DNA from: JAIOSM01 sp023143455 | GTDB lineage: Bacteria > Desulfobacterota > Desulfobacteria > Desulfobacterales > Desulfobacteraceae | Direction: 5' to 3' | Assembly (NCBI GenBank): GCA_030632885.1 | Contig: DAOVTW010000004.1 | Span: forward strand, 34,036-98,035 | Length of the DNA stretch: 64,000 nt | Shown here: piece after piece, positions 25,735-34,177 of the stretch | Numbering within the stretch: the stretch's first letter is position 1 | How the letters are laid out: every line of letters starts with the position of its first letter | Notes under the pieces: model-generated | Database searches by the model: none | The model's input: the letters and a program-made list of their open reading frames with translations, nothing else | Told to the model about the DNA's origin: nothing | Translations under genes and position numbers: made by a program

Positions 25735-26456
25735 TATTGTTCTCCTTTGTATTGGTTCAAAAACTCGTTAAACAATGTGTCCGCATAGTTGTATGCAAGC
25801 TTTTCAAGAATCGTTTTCCTAAAAACATACAAAACAGAAAACACTGCAAAAAAAGCTATAAAAATGCTCATTGGCTCCCATCTGCTGTGTGAATAATACA
25901 ATATTGAACAGCCCAAGGACCCAATACACCACCAGGCTGTACCAGCAATCAAATTCCTGAAAAACCCATATCGAATATTGTACTGGATTGTTTTCACGCC
26001 ATGCCCAACTTTACTCCGGACATGACCGACAGCTTCACGTGCCTGCAGTCTTGCGTTTTTTGGATTATCTTTTTCCTCGTTTTCCGACGAAAATGTACAA
26101 TCTGACATCTCAGCAATTTTTTTCCGTAACAAATCTTTCCTGTCTTTGGAAATCAACCCTTCATTATATAGCAGCATGTTTGCTGTCGGGAATCCATCCC
26201 CACCTTTCCCAAAGATTGATTCTTCGATCCAGATTTTGCCTAGGGTACTCTGAAACTGAGAAATTGCAAGCATGACAATGAGAGAGAGGCTCAGATTAAC
26301 AATTACCAACATCCAGCTAATATTGTCTACCAACTCCTGCCAAAAGCCCATACCGACAAATAATATCAAGAAATGAACAATGGGTATAACGGTCAGAAAG
26401 GCTGGTATATACCTGGCTTTTATCTCATATTCATCCCACGATTTAATCTTATCCAT
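25734..26456 (-). CDS. Four-TM membrane protein, first gene of the E2-E1-JAB operon
   Basis: The 240-residue protein has two N-terminal TM helices (about 15-36 and 45-66), a cytoplasmic loop of about 95 residues rich in charged residues, and two more TM helices (about 163-184 and 190-211), ending in a short helix. I do not recognise the family; it resembles the membrane partners found in many nucleotide-signalling and ubiquitin-like conflict operons. Its stop overlaps the MBL start (TAATG), so the two are translationally coupled. It could be a membrane effector or an anchor for the complex (inference). Confidence 0.75.
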   Translation of the reverse strand: MDKIKSWDEYEIKARYIPAFLTVIPIVHFLILFVGMGFWQELVDNISWMLVIVNLSLSLIVMLAISQFQSTLGKIWIEESIFGKGGDGFPTANMLLYNEGLISKDRKDLLRKKIAEMSDCTFSSENEEKDNPKNARLQAREAVGHVRSKVGHGVKTIQYNIRYGFFRNLIAGTAWWCIGSLGCSILYYSHSRWEPMSIFIAFFAVFSVLYVFRKTILEKLAYNYADTLFNEFLNQYKGEQ

Positions 26457-26596
26457 TTAATGCAACTCCTTTAATAGATAATATGTTTAGGTCGCATTAT
26501 TTACTTTCAAAAAAAGCTTTTCATTTACTCCAACCATAATGTAAACCTAATCAAATATTTTCTTTAAAATATCCTATATATTTTAGAAAAAAAATA

Positions 26597-26640
26597 AACA
26601 CATTCATTGCTTTGTCAAGGATGATGTGTTAAATAATTAT
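26597..26640 (+). promoter_or_regulatory. Candidate divergent control region with imperfect dyad and promoter
   Basis: In the 212-base gap between divergent genes, AACACATTCAT (26597-26607) and ATGATGTGTT (26621-26630) form an imperfect dyad. It overlaps a -35-like TTGTCA (26612-26617), followed by AT-rich -10-like sequence near 26634-26640. The DeoR-like protein encoded 30 bases downstream is the expected ligand-responsive repressor of both arms. This is pattern-based only. Confidence 0.4.
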
Positions 26641-26668
26641 AAAAAACATTAGAAAATTTAGGAGTTTT

Positions 26669-27520
26669 ATGAAAAATAAAGATAAAAATGAAATTTTAAA
26701 TGATATTCAAAGGACATTTATAAAACTATTGATCGATAACGGAGAGATTGAAGTAGAGGAGGCTTCTAAAAAACTTGGTGTTTCAAAGGCAACTATTTAT
26801 AATTATTTTAATAATATAAAGCAGTTATCTTTTGAAAGAAGGAAAGGGAAGCTCGTTTTAGAAAAGAAGGAAAATGAAACGCAAAAATCAAATAAGAATG
26901 ATCCATTTTTCAATCGATTATCTAAGGGAGATGAGCTTAAAAAAAAGGTGGCAAACAAAATTGTCAAAGAAATTTTAAAACCAGATGATGTAATATTTTT
27001 AGATTGCGGTTCTGCTAATTATTATATTGCAACTCAAATAATTGAGCACCAAATGAAAGATTTAAAAATTATTACAACTAACCCTCATGTCTTTGTTGAT
27101 CTACATAAATACGAAGAGTTGAGTCAAATTTCTGTCATTGGAGGAATATACAGTGCTGACCGTGGCTCTTTTTATGGAAATTGGGTTGATACTCTTTTGA
27201 ATTCCCTAAAAGATAATTATAGAATAAAAAAAGCGTTTATTGGAGCTGACGGGATATCAATACATAATGATGAAATCATCATTTATTTAATTAATGAAGT
27301 TGAAAAAGATCAAAAGTCAAAAATAATCTCCATGGCAGATGAGGTATATTTTCCATTAGATCAAAATAAATTTGGAAGGGTTGGGGCCGTCTTAGATAAA
27401 TTTAAAATCGATAAACAAAATCAGAAAAAAGCAATTATTGGGCTTGAGGAAGGTTGGGAGTCAAATGGGATTGTAGAAAAAATCAGCAAAATAGAAAAAT
27501 CTATTTTAATAGCAGTTTAA
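26669..27520 (+). CDS. DeoR-like transcriptional regulator
   Basis: The 283-residue protein has a winged helix-turn-helix at about 8-55 (EEASKKLGVSKATIYNYF) and a C-terminal DeoR/ISOCOT-type sensor domain (about 95-260). The sensor domain has DVIFLDCGSANYYIA, ITTNP and IGADGI, matching the sugar-phosphate or nucleotide-binding Rossmann-like fold of DeoR regulators. The GAGT ribosome site precedes ATG 26669. It lies between two divergent arms, each with a membrane protein and an MBL-fold protein, and no sugar-metabolism genes are near. I infer it senses a nucleotide-like signal and controls one or both arms. Confidence 0.8.
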   Translation: MKNKDKNEILNDIQRTFIKLLIDNGEIEVEEASKKLGVSKATIYNYFNNIKQLSFERRKGKLVLEKKENETQKSNKNDPFFNRLSKGDELKKKVANKIVKEILKPDDVIFLDCGSANYYIATQIIEHQMKDLKIITTNPHVFVDLHKYEELSQISVIGGIYSADRGSFYGNWVDTLLNSLKDNYRIKKAFIGADGISIHNDEIIIYLINEVEKDQKSKIISMADEVYFPLDQNKFGRVGAVLDKFKIDKQNQKKAIIGLEEGWESNGIVEKISKIEKSILIAV

Positions 27521-27666
27521 GTCAGCCACAGGTGCAAAATGAAGGTTATGGAATTGGAATAACGCTTAAAGTTGATAGCTAATAACAATTAGATTTAATA
27601 ATATAAAGATCCGTATAATTTCTTGTTGGGCTAACCATCCAATAAGGGCAAGGAAAGGAAGTTGAT

Positions 27667-28197
27667 ATGAAAGACCTTATAGATAAGCTGTCTTCCTACA
27701 ACTTATTTAACTATCTGTTCCCAGGGATATTATTTGCCGTTTTAAGTAATCGTTTAACATCATATTCGTTGCTTGTTGATGACATTGTGATTGGAATTTT
27801 TATCTACTACTTTATTGGCTTGGTTATTAGCCGTTTAGGATCTATTTTTCTTGAGCCACTTTTTAAGTGGTTGAAAATTATTAACTTCGCCTACTCATAT
27901 TCCGATTTTCTGAAAGCATCAACGATTGACAATAAAATTGAGCTATTATCTGAAGCAAACAATATGTACCGCACCTTGTCTTCGGTATTTGTTTGCCTTA
28001 TTCTTATAGTTTTCTTTGAGTTTATAGGAAAAAGCTATCCTACCATTACTGCCTACTCTTCGACTATTGCTATATTTCTACTTGCCTTACTTTTCGTACT
28101 CTCATACCGAAAACAGTCCAACTACATCACTTTAAGGATATTTCGTGCAATTAGATCGAAGGATGACGGAGAAAACCAGAACAAGGAGAAAATTTAA
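27667..28197 (+). CDS. Membrane protein paired with MBL-fold protein
   Basis: This 176-residue protein has four predicted TM helices (about 15-31, 36-58, 99-120, 126-145), a central soluble loop with the conserved-looking EANNMYRT, and a basic C-terminal tail. I recall similar proteins next to MBL-fold genes but know no function. AGGAAG lies seven bases before the ATG. Its stop overlaps the next ATG by one base (TAATG), as in the membrane-protein/MBL pair of the opposite arm, though the sequences are not evidently homologous. Confidence 0.75.
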   Translation: MKDLIDKLSSYNLFNYLFPGILFAVLSNRLTSYSLLVDDIVIGIFIYYFIGLVISRLGSIFLEPLFKWLKIINFAYSYSDFLKASTIDNKIELLSEANNMYRTLSSVFVCLILIVFFEFIGKSYPTITAYSSTIAIFLLALLFVLSYRKQSNYITLRIFRAIRSKDDGENQNKEKI

Positions 28198-28976
28198 TGG
28201 AGTTAACTATCCACAATGTCGGCCATGGTCTTTGTATTAGTTTGTTCCATCAAAACGGGAATGTAATGCTATGGGATTGCGGACACCGAGACGGCTATCG
28301 ACCTTCAGAGTTTCTACCTGGTATAGGAATTACAAAAGTTGATTATTTTTTTGTCACTAATTATGACGAGGATCACTTAAGTGACCTAGCAGATCTGCGC
28401 GAAAATATTAACCTTCGATCGATGTACAGAAATCAAAGCATTACAGGGGAACAGCTTAAACAACTTAAGCTACAAGGCGGACCAATTAGCACTGCTATGG
28501 AATCAATGCTTAGCATGATTCAGTCATATACTGGTAGCGGTCTGAGTCCTGCACCGGAGTTCCCTGACGTTCGTTTCAAAATCTTCAAAAATTCCTTCAG
28601 TCATGAGTTTTCTGACACAAACAATATAAGCCTAGTAACTTTCTTGGAATGCAAGGGGAATAAGCTAATCATTCCAGGTGACCTCGAAACTAAGGGGTGG
28701 CTTGCGCTTTTAAATAACAAAAATTTCGTTGAAGAACTTGCAGGTGTCAAAACTTTTGTTGCACCTCACCATGGTCGGGAAAGTGGTTATTGCAAAGATG
28801 TTTTCAGTGTTTGTAACCCTGACGTTATAATCTTCTCTGATAGTCCTATAAAATATGCGACACAAGAAATGTCTCAGACATATGGAAATCATGCGTCAGG
28901 CATAACTTTTAATGGTGTAAATCGGAAAGTCTTATCAACACGAAACGACGGGACACTTACTTGGACAATTAATTGA
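28197..28976 (+). CDS. Divergent metallo-beta-lactamase-fold protein with altered metal motif
   Basis: This 259-residue ComEC-like MBL protein (start MELTIHNVGHGLC, then WDCGHRDG) has TNYDEDH where the family has THxHxDH. Both leading histidines are replaced (N, D) while the D-H pair stays. Later ligands remain as IPGDLE and APHHGRES. It may bind one metal or use another mechanism. It is translationally coupled to the preceding membrane protein, with AAGGAG ten bases before the ATG. The unaltered MBL protein of the opposite arm (24568-25734) has the full motif, so the two may be a working and a regulatory copy (inference). Confidence 0.82.
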   Translation: MELTIHNVGHGLCISLFHQNGNVMLWDCGHRDGYRPSEFLPGIGITKVDYFFVTNYDEDHLSDLADLRENINLRSMYRNQSITGEQLKQLKLQGGPISTAMESMLSMIQSYTGSGLSPAPEFPDVRFKIFKNSFSHEFSDTNNISLVTFLECKGNKLIIPGDLETKGWLALLNNKNFVEELAGVKTFVAPHHGRESGYCKDVFSVCNPDVIIFSDSPIKYATQEMSQTYGNHASGITFNGVNRKVLSTRNDGTLTWTIN

Positions 28977-29510
28977 TTTATTGAAATTACCCAACCATTA
29001 CATTCATCAGACGACAAGAAACACGGCGGTGCAAACGCGGCACGGTTGAGTGATCCACTGGTATCGCAGATAATTATCGAATATAATATATTTAATTGAA
29101 AATATATCCTTCCTGAGCTCAAGGATTATTATCCAAAGGCAGAATATCCCGAGCTTGGAATAGTTTAGGATACCAAGACAATACTTTATCAGAATTTTAA
29201 TGTGGGCTGCTTTTTCTTGATGCAAGTTATGTTGCGAGTTTTTCATATGCTGAATAATCATGGAATATTCTTTAATTTTTATAATATATGTAATCTAATT
29301 TTTTTTTGTTTAGATCTGCAATTCCCTTTAATTAGGTAATTTAAAAAATCAAAACCATATTAATATTTTTATTACTGCAAACACCATTTTTTGAAAAATA
29401 GTATTTACAGCATTTGTTTGATGTGTTATTTTTTATATACTAATTATTAAAAAATAGTATATAAAAACTTAAATATGAGCTAAAAGACTGAAAACAAAGG
29501 GATTTAAACC
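28977..29510. other. 534-base gene-free stretch before the Fic gene
   Basis: The first ~80 bases contain a locally GC-rich patch (around 29024-29044). Near 29118-29169 there is a short open string reading PELKDYYPKAEYPELGIV before a stop, which looks like a decayed protein end. The rest is very AT-rich. A 13-bp inverted repeat near 29430-29467 is listed separately. No RNA gene or terminator was seen. Confidence 0.5.
29430..29467. promoter_or_regulatory. 13-bp inverted repeat upstream of the Fic gene
   Basis: TTTTTATATACTA (29430-29442) and TAGTATATAAAAA (29455-29467) are exact reverse complements with a 12-base spacer, 43 bases before the Fic start. A third half-site-like AAAATAGTATTTA lies about 30 bases upstream. 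No U-tract follows, so an operator is more likely than a terminator. The Fic protein has a C-terminal winged-helix region that could bind it. Confidence 0.5.
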
Positions 29511-30860
29511 ATGAAAATACCAGTAAAACCACCTGACTATGAAAAAGTTATTCAGAGTAGCGGGAAAGATTTTATTCAATATCTTAAAAATATTGGACAT
29601 ACAGATACTAATGAACGCTACTTACATTGGGACAAGCTTAGACACTTAACACCTCCTATTGGCTTTACGTCTGAACAATGGTGGGCAGGGATTAAATTAA
29701 ACAGGATATTTAATTTTAAATATCTTGATTTTAAATGTAAAGATAATTCTAAATACGTTTTTTATCTGACTGATGAAATTCAAAAACAATTACACTGGTT
29801 AGATAAAAACGCTGCTGGAACAATCACATCAAACATGCCTGTTACAAATACCAGCATGCGAAAAGCCTACATGATTAAGTCTCTGATACGGGAAGCAATT
29901 AGCTCAAGCCAGATGGAAGGCGCAACAACCACTCGAAAAGTTGCCAAGGACATGATTCGTCAAGGTAGGGCTCCAAAAGATAAAAGCGAGCAGATGATTT
30001 TTAACAACTACCATGCAATGCAATTCATCCTAGAATTTAAAAATGAGAAATTAACATCTGGCATTATCCTTGAACTGCATAAAATCCTCACTGAAAAGAC
30101 CTTAGATAATGAAAACAAAGCAGGAGTTTTCCGAACCGAAGAAGACAAAGATATCCATGTTGTTGATGAAACAACTGTTAAAATCCTACACACTCCTCCA
30201 GAGGCAAAAGGGCTAAAGGCCAGAATACAAAAAATCTGTGACTTTGCTAATAATGGACAGCAAAAAAGTTTTATACACCCAGTTCTCAAAGCAATTGTTT
30301 TACACTTTATGTTAGCGTACGAGCACCCATTTGTTGACGGAAATGGACGTACAGCAAGAGCACTGTTTTATTGGGCGATGATCAATGAAGGTTATTGGTT
30401 AGCAAAATTTATTTCAATTTCTCAAGTGATCAAAAGGGCTCCTGTAAAATACGGAAAAGCTTTTTTGCACACAGAAACAGATGATAATGATCTTACGTAT
30501 TTTATCTTGTATCAATTGGAGATCATTAGAAAGGCAATTTCTGAACTCCATGAATATTTAGGCAAAAAGATGGAAGGAATAAAATCGGCACAAGACTTGT
30601 TGCATGGCACCAAGAAACTAAGGAAAAAATTAAATATTAGACAAGTGGCTTTGCTTAAGCATGCTTTATCGCATACTAATTTTATTTATTCCATTAATGA
30701 GTATCAAAATTCTTATGGCATAGCGTACGAAACTGCAAGAAAAGATCTTATGCAAATGTCGGATGCTTTTTCATTCTTAAAAAAACTAAAGGATGGTCGT
30801 ACTTTTGTTTTTATATCACCATCAGATCTTAAAGAAAGGATTGAGTATCAAAAAAAATAA
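29511..30860 (+). CDS. Fic family protein (AMPylase-type), class II
   Basis: The 449-residue protein has the complete Fic signature HPFVDGNGRTARALF (about 273-287), which transfers AMP or another nucleotide phosphate to a target hydroxyl. The inhibitory helix SSSQMEG (about 133-139) lies N-terminal to the Fic core, as in class II Fic proteins, so the enzyme is probably autoinhibited. The C-terminal ~80 residues contain a winged-helix segment (about 375-440) typical of Fic proteins that may regulate their own gene. It stands alone behind a 13-bp inverted repeat. Target proteins are unknown. Confidence 0.92.
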   Translation: MKIPVKPPDYEKVIQSSGKDFIQYLKNIGHTDTNERYLHWDKLRHLTPPIGFTSEQWWAGIKLNRIFNFKYLDFKCKDNSKYVFYLTDEIQKQLHWLDKNAAGTITSNMPVTNTSMRKAYMIKSLIREAISSSQMEGATTTRKVAKDMIRQGRAPKDKSEQMIFNNYHAMQFILEFKNEKLTSGIILELHKILTEKTLDNENKAGVFRTEEDKDIHVVDETTVKILHTPPEAKGLKARIQKICDFANNGQQKSFIHPVLKAIVLHFMLAYEHPFVDGNGRTARALFYWAMINEGYWLAKFISISQVIKRAPVKYGKAFLHTETDDNDLTYFILYQLEIIRKAISELHEYLGKKMEGIKSAQDLLHGTKKLRKKLNIRQVALLKHALSHTNFIYSINEYQNSYGIAYETARKDLMQMSDAFSFLKKLKDGRTFVFISPSDLKERIEYQKK

Positions 30861-31030
30861 TATAAACAAAAAATGATCAACCAGCGAAAGAAAAGATTGA
30901 CAGATAGAGCATGGGTCAAACCAATACATCAAAATATGTTATATGTTAGACTAAGATTTCTCACCAGCAAAAATTTCGCGTTCTACATTGAGAATCAATC
31001 CTCCATCTGATATATAATCATTATTTTAAA

Positions 31031-32353
31031 TTGAAGATTTCATGCAAGGAGATTATTAATATAAAAACAGACTTCATAAGCGCAGTTGTAGCAACCAGGG
31101 ATGGAGAGATGTTTGATCTTCCTGATTTCGGCTGTGTTGGTATGGCAGGCGGAACACTTATTCCTCTGACTGAAGCAAATACAATTGATATTCCATTTGG
31201 CAGTGAACTCATGATGATGCCCCAAAGAAAACCAATTGTTTATAACCTTACAAAGAGGGAATTTGAAGTTCTTGAATTTAACCCCTATGAACCTGATCAG
31301 AAGGTCTTTCCTGTTGCGGTTTTTAATTCTCCCGGATATGTGAACAGATATTTCCCGGCTTATGAAAACAAGAAGGATGCGACACTGCTTCCTCTTTTCT
31401 CCTATGGAGCGACAGGTTTTGGTAGCAACGGCTTTAAATCTGCAACAATTCTTATTGATGATGAACCTCGCCAGGATTTAAGATTAATGCCTGCAAAAAG
31501 AATCCATACAGGGATTAAAGCAATGCAAGAAAAATATCCTGACAACAGGCTGATGAGACATCTTGAAAATTGTGCCACAAAATATAGCTGCCCTGCTGGC
31601 AAAAATTTCTTTTTAAAAAGATATGAAGCGCCGCTCCCAACTGCAAGAACATGTAATGCAAGATGCCTTGGATGCATTTCTCTTCAGGAAGAAAACCTTA
31701 TCACATCCCCGCAAAACAGAATTCAATTTACACCCAGTTCAAAAGAAATTTACGAGGTTGCAACAGAACATATTAGAAGTGTTAAAAATGCTGTTGTAAG
31801 TTTTGGCCAGGGCTGTGAGGGAGATCCCTTAACTGCCTTTAACGTGATTGAACCTGCCATTAAAAAAATCCGGGAAAAAACTTCTTCGGGCACAATAAAT
31901 TTAAATTCCAATGCAAGCATGCCTGATCTTGTTGAAAAGCTTTTTGATGCAGGTCTTGATTCCATGCGGGTAAGCATAAATTCAGTCAGAGAATCATGTT
32001 ATAACGCATATTTTCGACCCAACGGTTATAAGTTTAAACATGTATTAAAAAGTATTGAGCAAACATTGAATAAAGAAAAGTTTGTAGCATTAAACTATAT
32101 TAACTGCCCTGGATTTACAGACTCTGAACTTGAATTTGAAGCTCTGGTTAAATTTCTTAAAAAATTTCCTGTAAGCATGATTCAATGGAGAAACATGAAT
32201 TATGACCCTCAACAATACTGCAAAACAATGTTTGAAGCAGGAGGAAAATCTGCCCACCTTGAAGTTGGCTTTGTAATTGATAAACTAAAAAAGCTTTTCC
32301 CAGACCTTATTCATGGGTATTTTAACCCGCCAAAGGAAAAACATGGTAAATAA
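31031..32353 (+). CDS. Radical SAM protein of unknown reaction
   Basis: The protein has up to 440 residues. The [4Fe-4S] radical SAM motif C-x3-C-x2-C (TCNARCLGC) lies near residue 212, preceded by an unusual ~190-residue N-terminal domain and followed by a TIM-barrel half with FGQGCEGDPL (GGE-like motif) and SNASMPDL. It overlaps the next gene (HMGL-like) by 11 bases, so the two enzymes probably act in one pathway. The start is uncertain: TTG 31031 has no ribosome site, while AAGGAG at 31046-31051 is followed at normal distance only by ATT/ATA codons (ATA at 31061). I know of no characterised homologue. Confidence 0.85.
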   Translation: MKISCKEIINIKTDFISAVVATRDGEMFDLPDFGCVGMAGGTLIPLTEANTIDIPFGSELMMMPQRKPIVYNLTKREFEVLEFNPYEPDQKVFPVAVFNSPGYVNRYFPAYENKKDATLLPLFSYGATGFGSNGFKSATILIDDEPRQDLRLMPAKRIHTGIKAMQEKYPDNRLMRHLENCATKYSCPAGKNFFLKRYEAPLPTARTCNARCLGCISLQEENLITSPQNRIQFTPSSKEIYEVATEHIRSVKNAVVSFGQGCEGDPLTAFNVIEPAIKKIREKTSSGTINLNSNASMPDLVEKLFDAGLDSMRVSINSVRESCYNAYFRPNGYKFKHVLKSIEQTLNKEKFVALNYINCPGFTDSELEFEALVKFLKKFPVSMIQWRNMNYDPQQYCKTMFEAGGKSAHLEVGFVIDKLKKLFPDLIHGYFNPPKEKHGK

Positions 32354-33455
32354 AATTATTGTAGTAGATCAGACAATCCGGGAAGGCATGCAGCACAAAG
32401 GGATTGTATTCTCCTACTCCCAGAGACAAAAAATTCTTGAATTCCAGGAAAAATTAAATATTGATGTATGTCAGGCAGGTTATGCTCCAGCCCACGAAAC
32501 AGAAGCTCAATATATAGAAAAGCTATACCTTTTTTGCAAAACTTCTAAATTCAATATAGCTGTCGCAGGCATGGGAAGAGCTCTTCTAAAAGACAGCAAA
32601 ATACTTGTAAAAACAGGGGTTACAAACTTTGATCTTCATTTTCATATAAAAGAGCTTTTGAAAAAAGAAATATTATTTTCAGCCATATCTGAAAGCATTA
32701 ATTACATAAGAAGCAATGTAAAAAACAGTGTAATATCAGTTGCCATGCTAGATATTGGAAGGACTTCAGATCAGCTTATAAAAGAAGTAATAGAATACCT
32801 TAGCTTTGATCTTAGTGTTGATATCATCTCTTTGCCTGATACTTCAGGTATTATGGCTCCAAACCAGATATTTGATAAAATTTATAGCGCTTTTAAAATA
32901 AATAAAGGATCAGACACAAAAATCAGTACTCATTGCCATAACGACATGGGCATGGCAAATGCAAATGCTGTTATGGGGGTTTGCGCCGGTGCTTTAGTTT
33001 TAGAAGCTTCAGCTCTTGGTATTGGAGAAAGAAATGGTATTGCAGACTTGTTTATAACAGCTCAAACACTTAAAAATCAGGGTTTTGACCTGAATATCAA
33101 AACCCATGACATTGAAACATTCAAAGAATATTACAAATATATCAATTTAATTTATGAGACTCAAACAGGTCAATCCCTTTTAGATTATAATACTCCTGTC
33201 TTTGGTGAAGGCGTGAAATCCCATGTTGCAGGAACCCATGCTGTGTCATCATTCGGCCTTCGCGACAGTGAAGAATTCTTTGTTAATGTATTATGCGGAA
33301 CCCATCTTGTAGAAAAATACTTACAAAAGGAAAACATCTTGATTGATCAAACCAATCTAAAAAAAATCACAAAAACTATAAAATCTGAAAGTGCCCGCCT
33401 TAAAAGAAGACTTTTCAAAGAAGAGATTGTTGAAATTGCAAAATCAGCACAATGA
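32343..33455 (+). CDS. HMGL-like (isopropylmalate/homocitrate synthase family) enzyme
   Basis: The 370-residue protein has a DRE-TIM metallolyase core. DQTIREGMQ replaces the usual DxTLRDG/xQ active-site start, HCHNDMGMANAN is the metal-binding HxH strand, and LGIGERNGIADL is the family's G-E-R-x-G motif. Such enzymes condense or cleave acyl-CoA with 2-oxoacids. The long C-terminal regulatory domain of LeuA is absent. I chose ATG 32343 (AAAGGA upstream). It overlaps the radical SAM gene by 11 bases. The substrate is unknown; close relatives include homocitrate- and citramalate-synthase-like proteins. Confidence 0.85.
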   Translation: MVNKIIVVDQTIREGMQHKGIVFSYSQRQKILEFQEKLNIDVCQAGYAPAHETEAQYIEKLYLFCKTSKFNIAVAGMGRALLKDSKILVKTGVTNFDLHFHIKELLKKEILFSAISESINYIRSNVKNSVISVAMLDIGRTSDQLIKEVIEYLSFDLSVDIISLPDTSGIMAPNQIFDKIYSAFKINKGSDTKISTHCHNDMGMANANAVMGVCAGALVLEASALGIGERNGIADLFITAQTLKNQGFDLNIKTHDIETFKEYYKYINLIYETQTGQSLLDYNTPVFGEGVKSHVAGTHAVSSFGLRDSEEFFVNVLCGTHLVEKYLQKENILIDQTNLKKITKTIKSESARLKRRLFKEEIVEIAKSAQ

Positions 33456-33597
33456 TCTGCCAGCTTCCCTAAAAATACTCCTGCCAATATAAAATTAAAG
33501 AATTGTTGTTTTGTCCATGGCACACCCATAAATTATAACTTATCACATACAAAATATGGTACAAAGAATAAAAATATTATTGTCAGAATGGTGAAAA

Positions 33598-34071
33598 ATG
33601 GAAAAAGAGCTTAATAAAAAGATAAATCATCTTATTAATGAAACAAGAGTCATAACTCTTGCTGTTTCTGACAATGATCTTCCCTGGTCATCCCCAGTAT
33701 ATTTTATATTTCACGAGAAAAGATTCTATTTTTTTTCCAATGAAAATTCCAGACATATTAAATATGCAAAAGACAAAAAAATAATTTCTGTTTCAATTTT
33801 TCAAGACTCCGACCAGATGGACTTGATCTTTGGATTGCAGATGTCAGGGACGGTTGAAAAAATATCAAAAAAAACATTATATCTTACGATTGTAAAAAAA
33901 TACGTAACCAAGTTCAATTTTTTAAGGAAGATATTTGGCGCCCAGATAATTGAAAACAGGCATTTTTTTTTAGAAAAATTCAAATCGCATCTTTATTGTT
34001 TTAATCCGGATATTATTTTCCTGTCAGACAATTCTAAAACAACAGATAAAAGAATAAAAATTATAATATAG
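33598..34071 (+). CDS. FMN-binding split-barrel (pyridoxamine-phosphate oxidase-like) protein
   Basis: The 157-residue protein has the PNPOx-like start ETRVITLAVSDNDLPWSSPVYFIFHEKRFYFFS and the following SRHIKYAKDKKIISVSI strand pattern. This suits a YhbP/UPF0306-like flavin or heme-binding split barrel. The second half diverges and no specific ligand residues can be named. It stands alone between the HMGL-like gene and the VOR cluster on the same strand. Confidence 0.7.
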   Translation: MEKELNKKINHLINETRVITLAVSDNDLPWSSPVYFIFHEKRFYFFSNENSRHIKYAKDKKIISVSIFQDSDQMDLIFGLQMSGTVEKISKKTLYLTIVKKYVTKFNFLRKIFGAQIIENRHFFLEKFKSHLYCFNPDIIFLSDNSKTTDKRIKIII

Positions 34072-34177
34072 CTTTTATTGATAAAAATCTTGCAAAAAAG
34101 TGAAAAATTTGGTTAAATAAAGGATTTTATTGTACATTTTTAATGTGTAATATTGTTTCGAAAAAAATGGGGTTGGT

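Noticed and set aside
22488..26456. Type II CBASS locus
   Set aside because: E1, E2 and JAB functions are present, but no CD-NTase or effector recognised as CBASS is encoded, so CBASS was not called.
28889..29261. Minus-strand ORFs in the gap before the Fic gene
   Set aside because: They overlap each other in different frames, partly lie on the MBL gene and show no family pattern.
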